Positions 1 to 11,272 of a stretch of DNA of 64,000 nucleotides are shown piece by piece. A program made the translations under genes and the position numbers. Source of the stretch: Hsuehochloa calcarea (Eukaryota; Streptophyta; Magnoliopsida; Poales; Poaceae); contig CM070601.1 of NCBI GenBank assembly GCA_036346395.1, forward strand, positions 5,897,383-5,961,382, given 5' to 3'. Below the pieces are notes generated by a model. It made no database searches, had not been told where the DNA came from, and worked only from the letters and a program-made list of their open reading frames with translations. Numbering within the stretch: the stretch's first letter is position 1; the number at the start of each line of letters is the position of its first letter.

Positions 1-2745
1 CATATCTTGAAGCTGGATGAAAAGCAGTCCATCTCGCTCCACAGACGCATTGCTGCCTGGCGGTGGTGCTCGCCTTGCTGCGCCGAGGTTGAACTTTTGA
101 CATGGTCAATATGGACAAGAAAAGTGTAGTACGGTGTTGTCAAATCGAGAAGTTCGAAAATAGATTTTGATCAGTCTAGGCTGAAGTTCAAATGTAGACA
201 TGAGATTGTTCATGAAAACTAGTGTTTTTTGGAGAAGAACTCGTAAATTGTAATCTTCTGAGTTTTAGTATTACACCGAGCCATTAAATTTAGAGTAACA
301 TCGACAGTTCAAACAAGGGACACCCTATATGATGAACATTCACCACTTACCTAAGTGGTGAACACTCGTTCCTTCATCGATCGACACTGCTTTCTTCGTC
401 GCTGCTGCTTTTCCTCTCGATCCGGTGCTCGACGACCACCAGATCCCGATGATCTTCTTCATCTCCAGTGCCTCTCCGCACGCCTTCTTCACCACCCCGC
501 ACCCGCTTCCACCACCCACCCTAATATTATCTTCATCTAATGGGTCTATTGTTGAATTTTGCATGTATTCATTTTTTTTAAACATTGTATTCCTATGTGT
601 GCCCAAGAGAGAGGGAGCCACACCACATATCATGGGAGGAGAGAGGAGAGGGGAAGAGGTACGGAGGAGGGAGAAAAACCTTTTTCAAAAAGGAGGTGAT
701 TCAAATGGCTATTCCAATTTCTATACACATTTTTATTTTGAATATATTTCGGATTTGTACAATAATATAACTACAAGTTTTCGGGTTTGTTTGTACACAA
801 ATCACTCACACAAGTTTTTTGTACTAAATTTGTTCGTACAAGTTTTTGTTTGTACAAAATTATTCGTACACAATTGTTTTGTCTGTACACTATAAATTGT
901 TTGTTGTGTACAGGATTTTCTTGTTTTTGAAAGTTTAATTTGTTTGTACAAAATTGTTCTTATACAAAAAAAAATGTTCATGCAAGGTTTTTTGTTTGTA
1001 CAAGCGTAATTTGTTTGTGCAAAATTGTTCGTGCACGATTATTTTAGTTGCACACGAAGATTTTGTTTGTACAAGTTCGTACATATTTTTTGTTAGTACA
1101 CAAAAATTTTGTTGGTACACCCATGAATGATCATGAACATGATCGATTGGCTCCCCATCTTCACGAACTGGGAAGAAAAAAATGGTAGAAATTGCAGGGG
1201 GAAAATCATGACAAATTGCAAGGAGAAAATTGCAAGAAATTGTATTTCCGAATGTTTTTTTAATCTTCAAGAATCTGCAAGTTGTTGGATTTTCCTATTT
1301 CGGATTTGATCTTCAATAAATTTTGCCCAACTCAATCTTTACATGAACCATACTCAAAAATCTAAAAATACCCAATCTTTACATGAACCAAAATGTACAT
1401 ATTTTGAACATTCTCCCAGTTCAATTTTTTCACTAAAAATCGAACAATTTTCCCAATCAAATTTTGAACATTCTCCCGAGTTGAAACTTTTGATTACTTG
1501 GGTCGTTTTCCTAATCAAAATTTTAAAATTTCTCCGATTCAAAAGCATTTTTGGTTCAATCATCAACAAGAAAAATAAGGAAAAACTGAGCAAATTACAT
1601 AATAATTTTGCTGCAGCCCGGTGGATTTTTTTCGCACCTGCTCATCACAAATTGCAAAAAAAAAAAAAACACGATTGCTCATCTCCCCTAGCTTGATCGG
1701 AGCCACAACACTAGCTAGAACCAAAAATTCTGGAACACAAGAAGAAAATCGGACCCAAAAAAAAAGGTAAAAATCATTCACACGTGCGCCAGAGGCAATG
1801 AAGACGCCGGATCCGGCCGTACCCCGCTGCGCGATGCCGTCGGATCCGGCCACCTCCCACCTTGCCGGGCGTTGTTCTACGTGCTTCGCCGGTCAGGTGG
1901 AGATATGAGAGAGATGGGCTTGGTGGAGGAGGGAGTTCCGCAGCCGCTGCCTCGCCGTTCGCACGGTGGCCGATACAGAGAGAGAGAAGATGGAGAGGTG
2001 ACGGATGCGAGAGAGACCGATAAGAGAGAACGTTTTTGTGTGGTACGGTAGAGGTACACAGAAGTACAAAACGTATGCTGTCAGATTCCTTTCGTTCTCG
2101 TGGGCCGATCGAGCTTTATTTACTCGGGTCTAGCGGCGTAAAACACGAAGCTTTGCTTCCCTTTCCCAGCCATGGGCTCGTGGCCACCACGCCCCGATCG
2201 TCTTCCGACGACGACTCGTGGTGTTGCGCCTGCTCCGGCCCTTGGCGCCGTCCCGTCAGAGGAGGCGAAGGCGGCGCTGGCCCTCGCGGTAGGCCGGGGC
2301 GCACAGACACGGCTGTGGCGCTCGCGGCGAAACATGTCATCAGTTGTTTCTTCCTCATAGATTCTTGGCAGAAGCTCCAATGCTCACCAATTTGCCTATT
2401 TGTATGTTCAAAGTTCAACCCAGATGGCTTTATTTTGCTGGATAGACACACTCAATTTCTTCGAAATTCTAGAGGATTTAATTCATGCTTGACCCGTGGA
2501 GGGAAAAAAAAAAAACTCTTCCGCGCATACTTTTAATTTATTTCGGGCAAATTGGATAGTACATATTTTTGGCAAATCAGATTGCGCATTTATCCTGCGC
2601 TTCCAACGTGGTTTGAAAACAAAAACATGTAGCTAAACATGAAAGTATCTTAAAACGGCTCAAAACGAGATTATCATGATCCTCCGTAAATGCCAAACGG
2701 AGCCTATAAGTTATGCCCCTTATTTTCTGAAACGGGACTGGGCCC
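1..2745. other. Intergenic region, AT-rich
   Basis: No gene is supported here. The open frames are short, overlap on both strands and match nothing I recognise. The stretch holds a degenerate repeat at about 780-1135 (separate entry), runs of related TTGAACATTCTCCC-type words around 1395-1490, and a GC-rich patch at about 1800-2340 with repeated GGATCCGGCC words. It lies downstream of the minus-strand membrane-protein gene, whose stop codon is at 2746-2748, so its right edge probably includes that gene's 3' UTR. Confidence 0.6.
780..1135. repeat. Degenerate TTTGTTTGTACAA-type tandem repeat
   Basis: Words such as TTTGTTTGTACAA, TTGTTCGTACA and TTGTTTGTGCAAAATTG recur about every 20-40 bases for roughly 350 bp, with the spacing broken by small indels. 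The array is AT-rich and has no coding potential. The repeat is visible directly; its origin, whether decayed satellite or the inside of a transposon, is unknown. Confidence 0.6.
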
Positions 2746-4161
2746 TTATTTGAGATACATCATGGCAATTCGCCAGAGCCCGTCGAGCGCGGCGAGCCCC
2801 ATGACGGCGAAGCGCGCGAGCCCCCACCACGAGCGGCGGTTTCTCGGCGCGTCCACCTCCGGCAGCATCCCTTCGCCGTCGAGCTTGCAGCAGCAGAAGG
2901 CCGAGAAGTAGAGCAGCACCCTGGCCTTGTCGGGCACCTCGAGCTTCGTCTTCCCGGCGTGCTCCGAGTAGAGCGCCACCAGCGCCATGAAGCAAACGTA
3001 CATCACGCACAGCCATAGCAGCTGCTGGCTGTCGAGCCGCGCCAGCAAGTCAGCGCGCCCCTCGCCGGCGGGTTCGGTCTCGGCGTCGCGGCGACGCTGG
3101 TCGGTGCGGTCGGCCTCCTCGCTGTAGAACTTAGCTCTGAAGGTGAAGGCGAGCTCGAGGAAGTCGAGGGAGAAGCCGAGCAGGGCGAGGCCCCCGAGGA
3201 AATCAGCGGCGCCGGCGAGAGCGCTGAGAGAGAGCAGCGTCTCCAGGCTCCCCACCAGGTTGCCCAGGAAGACGGCAAACCTCGGCGGTGAGGATGGCAG
3301 GCGGAGCCTTGGGCGGGCCGTGGTGACCAGCATGACGAACTGGCCGGCGATGATGGTCAGGAACAGCAGGCTCTCGGAGACGCTGACGTCGTGGGCCGGG
3401 GAGAAGTTGTTGGAGTAGCCGAAGAAGGCGCCCATCAGCCCCGCGCCACCGGCGATGGTGTTGACGGAGGCGGACGCGTCGAACAGGTTCTTGAGCTTGC
3501 CGTCGTAGTCGTCGTAGCTCATCTCCCCGCCTTCGCCGCGCGGGAACTCGCCGCCCGCGCTGGCGCCGCGGCGGCACTCCTTGAGGAACAGCGAGCCGAC
3601 GAGGAAGAGGAGCGGCGCGAGCGCCACCGCGAGGAAGGCGTAGAGCTCGTTGAGCGACAGGAGCAGTAGGTAGGGCATGGCCATGAGGAGCACGGCGGAG
3701 GCGTAGACCTGGACGCCGTGCAGGTCGCAGCCGGCGGGCGCGCAGGCGCACTCATGCGCGCCGACTACGGTGAGGTAGACGGCCGCCATGACGTCAAGGA
3801 AGAGGGCGGCGTAGAGGAGCATGATGCCGACCTTGGCGCACGCGTAGCCGGCGAAGGTGTCCGTCCGGTGGACGAGCAGCGACGTGGCGAGCGGGAACTC
3901 GAACAGGATGGCGCGCTTCGAGTACTCGGTGAACCGCTTCATCCGCTTGTGGGCGCTCGGGTGAACCGTGCCGCCGCCGTCGTCACCGCCCCACCCCGCC
4001 GCCTCCTCATCATAGACCACCTGCACGCGCGTATGTGACAGTGTCAGTAAGTGCATTTGCGCGTGTGTGACAGTGTCAGAATCGTGAAAAACCTCAGTCT
4101 GCCCCGCAGCGCCGGCGCCGATACGGCGAGATCCATCGGCCTGCCGTTGCGAGAGCTGCAT
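2746..4161 (-). CDS. Polytopic membrane protein of unknown function
   Basis: A long GC-rich frame on the minus strand with strong third-position GC, typical of grass genes. The frame stays open to 4269, but that first codon is GTG. The first ATG is at 4161 (protein MQLSQRQ...), giving 471 aa. A possible 72-nt in-frame intron (4021-4092, GT...AG with CTTAC/CTGAC branch-like sites) would shorten it to 447 aa: exon 1 4093-4161, exon 2 2746-4020. The N-terminal 60 or so residues are polar and Gly/Asp-rich. From MKRFTEYSKRAILFEF onward there are about eight hydrophobic segments (around GIMLLYAALFLDVMAAVYL, SAVLLMAMPYLLLLSL, ALAPLLFLVGSLFL, ESLLFLTIIAGQFVMLV, ETLLSLSALAGAADFL, LLWLCVMYVCFMALVAL, VLLYFSAFCCC and a last one near the C-terminus). 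I do not recognise the family. It is probably an integral membrane protein; no catalytic motif is seen. Confidence 0.75.
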   Translation of the reverse strand: MQLSQRQADGSRRIGAGAAGQTEVFHDSDTVTHAQMHLLTLSHTRVQVVYDEEAAGWGGDDGGGTVHPSAHKRMKRFTEYSKRAILFEFPLATSLLVHRTDTFAGYACAKVGIMLLYAALFLDVMAAVYLTVVGAHECACAPAGCDLHGVQVYASAVLLMAMPYLLLLSLNELYAFLAVALAPLLFLVGSLFLKECRRGASAGGEFPRGEGGEMSYDDYDGKLKNLFDASASVNTIAGGAGLMGAFFGYSNNFSPAHDVSVSESLLFLTIIAGQFVMLVTTARPRLRLPSSPPRFAVFLGNLVGSLETLLSLSALAGAADFLGGLALLGFSLDFLELAFTFRAKFYSEEADRTDQRRRDAETEPAGEGRADLLARLDSQQLLWLCVMYVCFMALVALYSEHAGKTKLEVPDKARVLLYFSAFCCCKLDGEGMLPEVDAPRNRRSWWGLARFAVMGLAALDGLWRIAMMYLK

Positions 4162-4599
4162 CGCCGACGACAGAAGGCAAGAGCTCGTGGACTGCAACCG
4201 CAAGGAAGGGAGGATCGGAGGAGGAAGATAGCTAGCTGGGGTGAGCAGGTCCGAGCTAGATCGTCTCACATTTCCGGAGTTGACCGGCCGGCCGATGTAG
4301 TGTAGTTCCTCTGCAGTCTTGGGTCTTCGGTTCTATCAAGGAGACCAGCATATCTGATCGACATTGCTGACATCGTAAACAATGGCCGGAATCATTATAG
4401 GCGTTGACTTGCTATTCTCGGTCGTTGCCTAATCCTTTATTTTGCACGTTAAAAGACGAGTTCTTGTTGGGCTGGTTTTTAAGCGAGTCGACTAACTCGT
4501 ACCCCTCCGTTTCAACGACGAACTCCGTCTTGTCGACTACTCCTATCTCCACGATGGAGGACTGAATTTTTGGCCGTCCTTTTCCCCACGTAGGAATAA
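4162..4599. promoter_or_regulatory. Upstream region of the membrane-protein gene
   Basis: This is the 5' flank of the minus-strand gene starting at 4161. The part nearest the gene (4162-4300) is GC-rich and probably 5' UTR. Farther out it becomes mixed and runs into a CACTA-like element. I could not pick out a convincing TATA box. Confidence 0.35.
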
Positions 4600-5672
4600 C
4601 CGTCCTTAATTTCTTTTTTCAAACAAAGCGTCAGGATATGTCATCCTGACGGTTTTTGTATAAAACCGTCGTGATACTTGATCGTTAAGGGAAAGCGAAA
4701 ATTTGCACATAATGGCGGGCTCGAAAATATCTCTATATTAAGAGTCATTCATCTCCCCTTTGCCATCTCCATTTCTTCCTCGTCATTTCTCCCCTCGTCA
4801 TTTCTCCTCTGGCCTCCCTACGCGCCTCCTCCACCTCCTCTACCTCGCCCTCGCTGCGCCGCCTCCCACGACCTCGTCGCCCCGGCCTCCTCTACTTCAT
4901 CGCCCCGGCCTCCTCTGCTCGGCCCGTCCTCCCAGTTAGTCGCTGCGGCCTCCTCCACCTTGCCCGGCCTCATCGTCGTCGGCCTCCCATGACCTCGTCA
5001 CCCGGCCTCCACGACCTCACTCTCTACTCCCCTTTTGCTCGTGATGTAGATTACTCGTGATGTGTTACTACTCGTGAATTGTTTGAGTTGATGCTCTGTG
5101 ATGTGGGTGATGCATGTCGTGTTGTTTTTAGTGCTCTGTGAATGGATTGAGTTCATGCTATTGTGATGCTCGCTATTGTGGGAAAGCTAGCGAAATCGAA
5201 AATCAATATCGATTCATTCGTGAGGCTCCATACAGTGAAAATCCGTTTTCGTTTTTTGCCCTAGAAAAACTATCACGACGGTTCTAAACAAGAAACGCTC
5301 GTGATAGTTACTATCCTGACGGTTCTTTTTAGAACCGTGCGAAATAGAATATCACGAGCGGTTCTATTCACGAACCGTGCGGAAATAGACTATCACAGAG
5401 CGGTTGAGAATAGGCAATGCGCGATATCTGTTTCGGAGCGGTTCGTGAATAGAACCGTCGTAATGAACTATCCGAGCGGTTCTATTCAAGAACGTCGTGA
5501 TACTGCTATCACGAGCGGTTCGTAAATAGAACCGATGCGTGATAGCATTTTCCTGAGCGGTTAAAAACCGTGCGATGACCTCGTGTCATCACAGACACAA
5601 ATATTTAGGCGGTTCAAAACCGCTCGTGATGATGGTTTAGAACCGTGCGTGATGAGCTTTTACGTAGTAGTG
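4600..5672. mobile_element. Non-autonomous CACTA (En/Spm-like) element, decayed
   Basis: The right terminus ends in GTAGTAGTG at 5672; reversed it reads CACTACTACGTAAAAG, the standard CACTA end. Inside it, from about 5265 to 5655, are many short inverted pairs of the type CACGACGGTTC...GAACCGTCGTG, which are subterminal repeats. One more such hairpin lies at about 4630-4675 and marks the other side of the element, but no CACTA terminus can be read there, so the left limit is approximate. The interior (4740-5040) is a CT-rich low-complexity stretch and contains no transposase. It is probably a deletion derivative mobilised by a related autonomous element. Confidence 0.6.
5265..5655. repeat. 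CACTA subterminal inverted repeats (ACGGTTC family)
   Basis: Roughly ten copies of a CGGTTCTA / AGAACCG word alternate in orientation, with a common core TATCACGACGGTTC and variants such as GAGCGGTTC. Pairs face each other across 4-10 base loops and can form hairpins. In CACTA elements such repeats bind the element's own DNA-binding protein; that role is inferred from the family. Confidence 0.65.
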
Positions 5673-5999
5673 CGTGCAAGTGTACATATGAAACAAAAAA
5701 GTTTTGCTTGTTCGTGCATATATTAATTATGGACATTGCGTAATGAAAGAAATTAATATAGAAAGATATATTTTAGCCAACCAAACAAAATAATATCCGA
5801 TCATATCATAATAAAGTATCGCTTGAGTTATAATCTTCATTAAGATCACATCTCTAAAATCTCATCACGTAAAGCACTATCTCTGGATAAAATTGTGCAA
5901 GAAAAAAGATTCATGTTTATATACTGAATGGCATTTTGGGGGTAATTTTAGCGAACTTTAGTGGTAATCAGTTATTCTATTCCGTAAAAGCCAAAAAAA

Positions 6000-6137
6000 G
6001 CACCTCTTCATTGGCTTATGGCTTTTAGGCTTAAATAGGCTTAAGCTTTTTATAAGTGCATAAAAAAGCTACCCCTTTGTTTAGGCTTAGGCTTTTTTGC
6101 TTATAAGCCAAAGAAAAAGCCTAAACAAACAGGGCCA
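6000..6137. repeat. MITE-like inverted repeat
   Basis: The stretch is built from GGCTTA / TAAGCC words in both orientations (GGCTTATGGCTTTTAGGC on the left, GCTTATAAGCCAAAG and AAGCCTAAACAAACAGGGCC on the right). The right edge, reversed, begins GGCCCTGTTTGTTTAGGC, which resembles the terminal sequence of common grass hAT-type MITEs. The left terminus is not clear, so the element may be partial. Confidence 0.4.
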
Positions 6138-7346
6138 AAGCCACCTACTACACGGCCATCGTGCGGCATCCCGCACGGCCCGCCACGCGTCCTCCCGCCC
6201 GAATGAGGCCCCTCCTTCCATCTACTTTTCTTTTCCACCGAAAGCAAGCAATCTTGTCATCCCGCCACGTCCATCTATTCGCTGTCTCCTAAGTCTAATC
6301 CTTGTCTGCCGCATGCAAATTAAAACCGATCACGCGCGGGGAAGGATCCTTCCCGGCTATAAATTAGCGAAGCGAACTTATTTCGTGATTCGCCGCTTCT
6401 CTTGCTCACGATTATATTTTCGGGACATTTCAATGTTATTGATGCCGCCATTCGCAACTAATTTGTATCTCCGCTTTAATTCTTGAGGCCTTATTAATTA
6501 GTTACCAAATAATTAGTCGTAATTTTACTATGGATGTCACTTAAGTAGTTGTAATTTTTCGACATTTACTTAGTTTAACGTTGTTAGTCCCATGTAATTA
6601 GCGCTCGAGATTTTCGAGGAAAATATTTTTGACTTTAGGAGTCCCATGTAATTGTCATGATGTATGCTATCAATGTAATTAGCGTTCTGAGATTTTTCAT
6701 ACATTGTATATGTTGTAAGCTATCAATGTATGAACAAAGTAATGTATCTAAGACCATGGGTAAAGGAACTTAAGAACACCTCCACTAATACTGCTATACA
6801 TGGATAATAAAGTTTGACCTCATCGCTGGCTTTGTACTTTTGAGCAAAAACATATCTCGAGCACTAAGCCGAGGAATTTAGTCTATGGTCACTAGCCATC
6901 GATAAATTAATTAATGTACATTAATTTGTAGTGTCTATTTAGTCGTAATTTTAATTTGCACTATTTTATCATCATTAAAATTCAGATAATTTTGTACCTA
7001 CAAATTAGTGTACAATTTGGATTCTTGGTCATTTCAACCTCAATAATAATCCATCTATTCCATGTGGTTTTTTTTTGGGGGGGGCAGGCCTGCCCCGCCG
7101 CCGACAATTTCAACGATTAGCCCCAACCTGACCGGGCTTGTTGCCCTCGCGGGAGGTTTCGAGCCGGACCCGACGCAGCCCCAATTTCTTCCCGGACACC
7201 CCTTCCCTTTGGGGGGTGACGGCCACTCGCAGACGCCGCTTTTGAGGCCCCGAGGGAACCACTTTTCCCCGGTGGGGATGAAGGCCACCGAGACGGGCCC
7301 CTTCCGGTTCTTGGGTCCTGACTTGGATGAAGCAAAAATTTTTTAG

Positions 7347-7372
7347 GGTGCACCTAACGGGTTAGATGCACC
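7347..7372. repeat. Perfect-like hairpin GGTGCACCTAAC/GTTAGATGCACC
   Basis: Two 12-base arms with one mismatch flank a two-base loop, at the right edge of a GC-rich block and preceded by a run of T. It could be a transposon terminus or a folded RNA element. No further evidence is visible. Confidence 0.4.
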
Positions 7373-7620
7373 TTTTGCTTACGCTTTCACTTGGTAGGGT
7401 CTTGTTTCCAACCAATAGAATGATTTTTGCTACCCTAGCTTTGTCCGCCCACCGAAGTCGTTGGTTAACGCGAGGTCGGGCCGATGCCTCATTATAGCCG
7501 GATCACCGGCTTTGCGCCACATATCGGGTTGTGTGACATTCAGCCCAAAGCCGGTACCCTGCCAGTGTCGCGTGCTCCGCAGGGGCCGATCAAATTTTGG
7601 TCCACCTCCGCCAACTCAAC

Positions 7621-7905
7621 GCACTACCGTAAAAGGTCATCACGATTTGTAAATACATCAAGGACGGTTTTTGAACCGTTCAAATGTTATGTCCGAGATA
7701 ACGGTTATCCGCACGTTGAAAACCGCTCTATACCCATTTTGCCCAACCAAAACCGCGGATATTGAATCCGAGGCTCGTTGTTGGAACCGTCGGATTTTAA
7801 ATCCGCATTTGCCCAAAGCACAACCGCCTCGGATTTTGTACCGCTTTCGCCTTGGAACCGTCGGATAAGAGATATCACAAAGGGTTTCAACTACAAACCG
7901 CCCGG
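7621..7905. mobile_element. Left end of a second CACTA-type element
   Basis: The sequence CACTACCGTAAAAGGTCATCACG at 7621 closely resembles the reversed right end of the element ending at 5672 (CACTACTACGTAAAAGCTCATCACG). Just inside are CGGTTTTTGAACCG-type hairpins and repeated AACCGTCGGAT words to about 7905, which look like subterminal repeats. No matching right terminus is visible before the gypsy complex, so the element is partial or its other end has decayed. Confidence 0.5.
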
Positions 7906-8976
7906 ATAAGTCCTTAACCTAATTAAATTTTTCATTTTCACTAGCCTCGTGAATTGCTAGCCATGCCTCTCAAAACTAAAGTGAAACATGTCAGATAATT
8001 GCCGACAACTCAAAGTGATCATTTAACTCAAAATCAATTACAAAAGAATGTTTCAAGTATATATTGTCGCAGAGTTACAAATTGAATTACAACACCAAAG
8101 TGAATTACAATATTGAATCAATTGTTTCGAGGTCGTCATCGGTGTCGACCGGGGAAACTCCCCTGGTGTTAACTATCCCTTTGATGAAGCCACAGCCCTC
8201 GAATGTGCGTGACTGCTCCATCTCGAGTGCATTTAACTCTATGTTCCCCCGCCCACGGAGTAAAGTAGTGCATATATATTTAAATTTATAATTAGGAGAT
8301 AATTATTACGAGATTGACAAACCGGGATCGCTTCCTAGAAGCAATCAATAGTGTATGATGGCATACGAGAATGCGATAGGTGATTCCTTTTTGGGGCGAC
8401 CAAAATAGAATTAATATATATGTACTGGGCCAATATTACGAGATGATATATGATTATTGTGTTGGCTGCATAAAATCGATCCCGGAGTCGGGGCGCTGCC
8501 TTTGATAAACCTCCCAATATAGCCGGAACGCCTCTAATGATTCAAAAAGTTATCCTTGTCCATTTACAACGGGAAGACTACAATAGAGTTATTGGCGGAG
8601 GAAATGAACATACCCCCGAGTATTCCTTTAAGAATGGTAAGTTTGTTTTTTTGTTGAGTAGAGAATCAAGGTACAATACCATGTTCCTCTTTGGCACAAG
8701 AATTAGAAGAATAGGGAACCTACTGATGTCGCTATAGTCATAAACCATGTTGAAACGAATTTGTTAGCAAATATTGAAGCACTTACTCGTTGGGTACCAT
8801 TATGTACTTCCCGCCGCTCGAGCAAGCAATCCCATTTTTATGTAATTTCGAGGATGCGCCTTGGTTGATTGTTTCCGAGACCACGGGGGTCGAGGAAACC
8901 CACCGGCTTTGATTCGAACCCATTTCATAATGTATCCTAATACAAAGTTAGATATTTATCGATCACGGAGTGTACT
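7906..8976. other. Unassigned, probably transposon-derived
   Basis: AT-rich sequence next to the CACTA left end. No reading frame longer than about 75 codons, and none recognised. It may be the interior of the CACTA element starting at 7621. A TTCGAACCC word at about 8910 is not part of a tRNA. Confidence 0.35.
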
Positions 8977-9385
8977 ACCATTTGAGGGCAAGCACAAAAA
9001 CTTTAGTCCTTCCTGATTCAAAACATCATTAATATTATGATGGGTTTTCCAACAAGCACAACCAACCTCCTAAAACTAAATCGATCAATAACATATTTTA
9101 TTGATTCCAATTAGCGCTCACAGCAACCCAAAAGTTCCACATCATATTTATCCATAAAATGTAAAATACCCGAAAGGTGTCCCAGGATGGGACTTACCCG
9201 AAAGTGTGCATGGCGGAGGTGGCCGGGTCTGGAGGCCGGGTCTGGAGGAGGGCCGCGGGCTGAGGCGCCGGCCTGGAGGCCAGAGGAGGGGCGCTGCAGC
9301 GGAGGAGGAGGGGCGTTTGGCTGAGGTGGCCGGGCCTGGGAGGCTGGTCGGAGGCGCAGAGGTCGACCGACAGGGTTAGAGCCGA
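8977..9385. repeat. Duplicated 0.4-kb module, copy 1 (abuts LTR A)
   Basis: From ACCATTTGAGGGCAAGC to GGTTAGAGCCGA this is nearly the same as 25318-25759, apart from small indels. The first 230 bp are AT-rich. The last 190 bp are a GC-rich imperfect repeat of GGAGG/GGCCGGG/CTGGAGG words. In both copies the module ends exactly where an LTR begins (TGATGAGGAC). It is not the polypurine tract that precedes the other LTRs, so it is outside the retroelement proper. Its origin is unknown. Confidence 0.75.
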
Positions 9386-10250
9386 TGATGAGGACATCCT
9401 CCTGATACATCGTACCACACAAGACCCTCCAGATTTGGGTGTTGGACTACAAGGCCCATGACAAGAGCTAGAGCACGGACTTAATCTATCGTAAAATCGC
9501 TTCTAGGGCGTGAGTGTATTATTTGAGAACTCTATGATGTCGCCTAATGGAGATGATTTACTTGTACTGTAAATCTAGGTTTACGACTCACTTCAAGAAG
9601 GCCTACGACCACTCAAGAAGATCTACGACCGCTCAAGAAGGCCTACGACTGGGCTCAAGAAGGTCCACGACTGGCCCGCAGGCCACACCACTTCTAGAAG
9701 ACCTACGCACTGCAGATGACCTGCTGGGAGCACTCTACACTGAGAGGCGAGCACAAGACTCGCTGGACACGGCCCGACTCATCAGACCACCCCACGACTA
9801 GATCAAGGTGTCCGGCCACCGCTTTGGAAACTAATAAGACTTTGTAAACGTGACGAGATCGGAGTCCAGTTGTGTACGCCTCATCCCACTACCAAGACAA
9901 CCCTAGGTCGACCTCCTCACGCCCCTATATATATACGAGCGCCAGTTTAGAGGCGGTTTTTCTTAGATTATTTCTCGCCAATTGCGTCACATTATCGCTT
10001 GAGGAACCCCACTTGTAAACTTCATCCATATCCGCAATACAATTCGATTGCATCTACCTTGTTCTGTGAGTTGCTTCGATTTGCGTGAATAATAACCTTC
10101 GTGGTAAGGTCGATCGCGGCAAGCGCGGGTCGATACGCATGTGCGCAAGTGTAGCGATTGCGAGGTGAAGATCTGCTGGCAAGCCTCAAAGCCAACAACC
10201 CTCACGATTTAACCAAATCGAACCTATCTAAGATCGCCGCCGACCCATCA
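9386..10250 (+). repeat. LTR A
   Basis: Starts TGATGAGGACATCC and ends GACCCATCA (TG...CA), 865 bp. It contains the degenerate 21-bp TACGACCACTTCAAGAAGGCC repeat near 9590-9710, a TATATATATA box at 9926, and is followed at 10251 by the primer-binding region. Its left neighbour is the 0.4-kb module, not a polypurine tract, so it is a 5' LTR. Confidence 0.9.
9926..9935 (+). promoter_or_regulatory. LTR A TATA box
   Basis: TATATATATA preceded by a CACGCCCC motif, present at the same relative place in all five LTRs. This is the likely pol II promoter of the element. Confidence 0.6.
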
Positions 10251-11272
10251 AGTGTATCGTGAGCTAAGGTTGCCCGTTAGGTAATATCGCTTATCCCTTT
10301 TGTGAGTTTTGTTCCATCACCAGAGTCCGTAAAATTGCCCTACAAAAAATTTTTAGATCGTAATTATTCCGCCGCCCAAAACCACTTTGTGCCTTCGCAA
10401 TTTTGTTTTCGCCGTTGTTGAATTCGAGTCCATTGTTTCGTGTCTTTGTTGTGGTCTAGTCGTCAGAATCTAGTTTCTAGCGCGAGTCTGCTGCTTCGAT
10501 CATCTAGACACCCCCATACGACCACCTACTCCTGATTTCGCCCACTGGTCTCGGAATTAACGCTCGGCCTGATTCGACCAACCACTCGTGGTCACAACCC
10601 TATTTATTATCTTGTTGCTATCTGACACCCCACCACCCGGTCGAAAACAATCGACGGTCTGATTTTTCCCATAGCCAAAGTTCAGAGAGAGAGAGAGAGA
10701 GAGAGTATCTTTAATTACCTTTTACCCCCGCTCTCCTGAAAAGTTTGTGACCTATATATATCCATAGACCTAAAAGGGTTTTGAAGAGTTTTGAGTCAAG
10801 GTCACATTCGCAAAAAAGGAAACCCTAGGTTGGTTTTTGCAAAAAAAAAAAGGAAAAGAAAGAAAGCAAAGAGTGCAAAAAAAGAAGAAAAGAAGAAGGA
10901 GTTGCCTGATTTTGGATCCGATTGTGTTTGTATCTACCCTATCCGTCCGCTTGCTTGAGCTAGTTCTAGTAACGCGTCAGCAAAGAATCGTGATTTAGCA
11001 TCGTGGACTTTTATTCAGCTTTGCTAACTGATTTCATTATTGCTATTCCTTGCTACTAAACATTGCCTATCCGAGCTCCACATACTTTCGCCCTCGATTG
11101 ATCCTCGATTCGCCTCCGCCGTGGTCGACATCCCACCTTCTCCGATCGCACCACCCGCCGCATTTGGTAAGAAACTCGTAAGAGCTTGGTAAGACGCTTG
11201 AGAGTGTGTGATTCCACCACCACCTAATAGTGATAGGATAATACCTTTGTTGTCTTTTGTCTCCTACTAACC

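Larger units (their letters stand above)
5673..7620. other. Intergenic region between two CACTA ends
   Basis: No gene is supported. The stretch contains a MITE-like inverted repeat at 6000-6137, AT-rich DNA from 6480 to 7060, and an abrupt GC-rich block at 7073-7345 with an adjoining 12-bp-arm hairpin at 7347-7372. The open frame across the GC-rich block (7062-7346) is low in complexity and open on both strands, so I do not call it a gene. Confidence 0.5.

Noticed and set aside
425..895. Plus-strand 156-codon frame
   Set aside because: Crosses a low-complexity AT-rich repeat; no domain and no gene-like composition.
3203..3751. Second long frame inside the membrane-protein gene
   Set aside because: Arg/Pro/Ala-rich out-of-frame shadow produced by high third-position GC.
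2746..4269. Longer 507-aa start for the membrane protein
   Set aside because: The codon at 4269 is GTG, not ATG; the first ATG is at 4161.
7062..7346. 94-codon plus-strand frame in the GC-rich block
   Set aside because: Begins with a poly-Phe/Gly run from homopolymers, open on both strands, no recognisable domain.
8905..8925. Possible tRNA T-loop (TTCGAACCC)
   Set aside because: No acceptor, D or anticodon stems can be formed around it.
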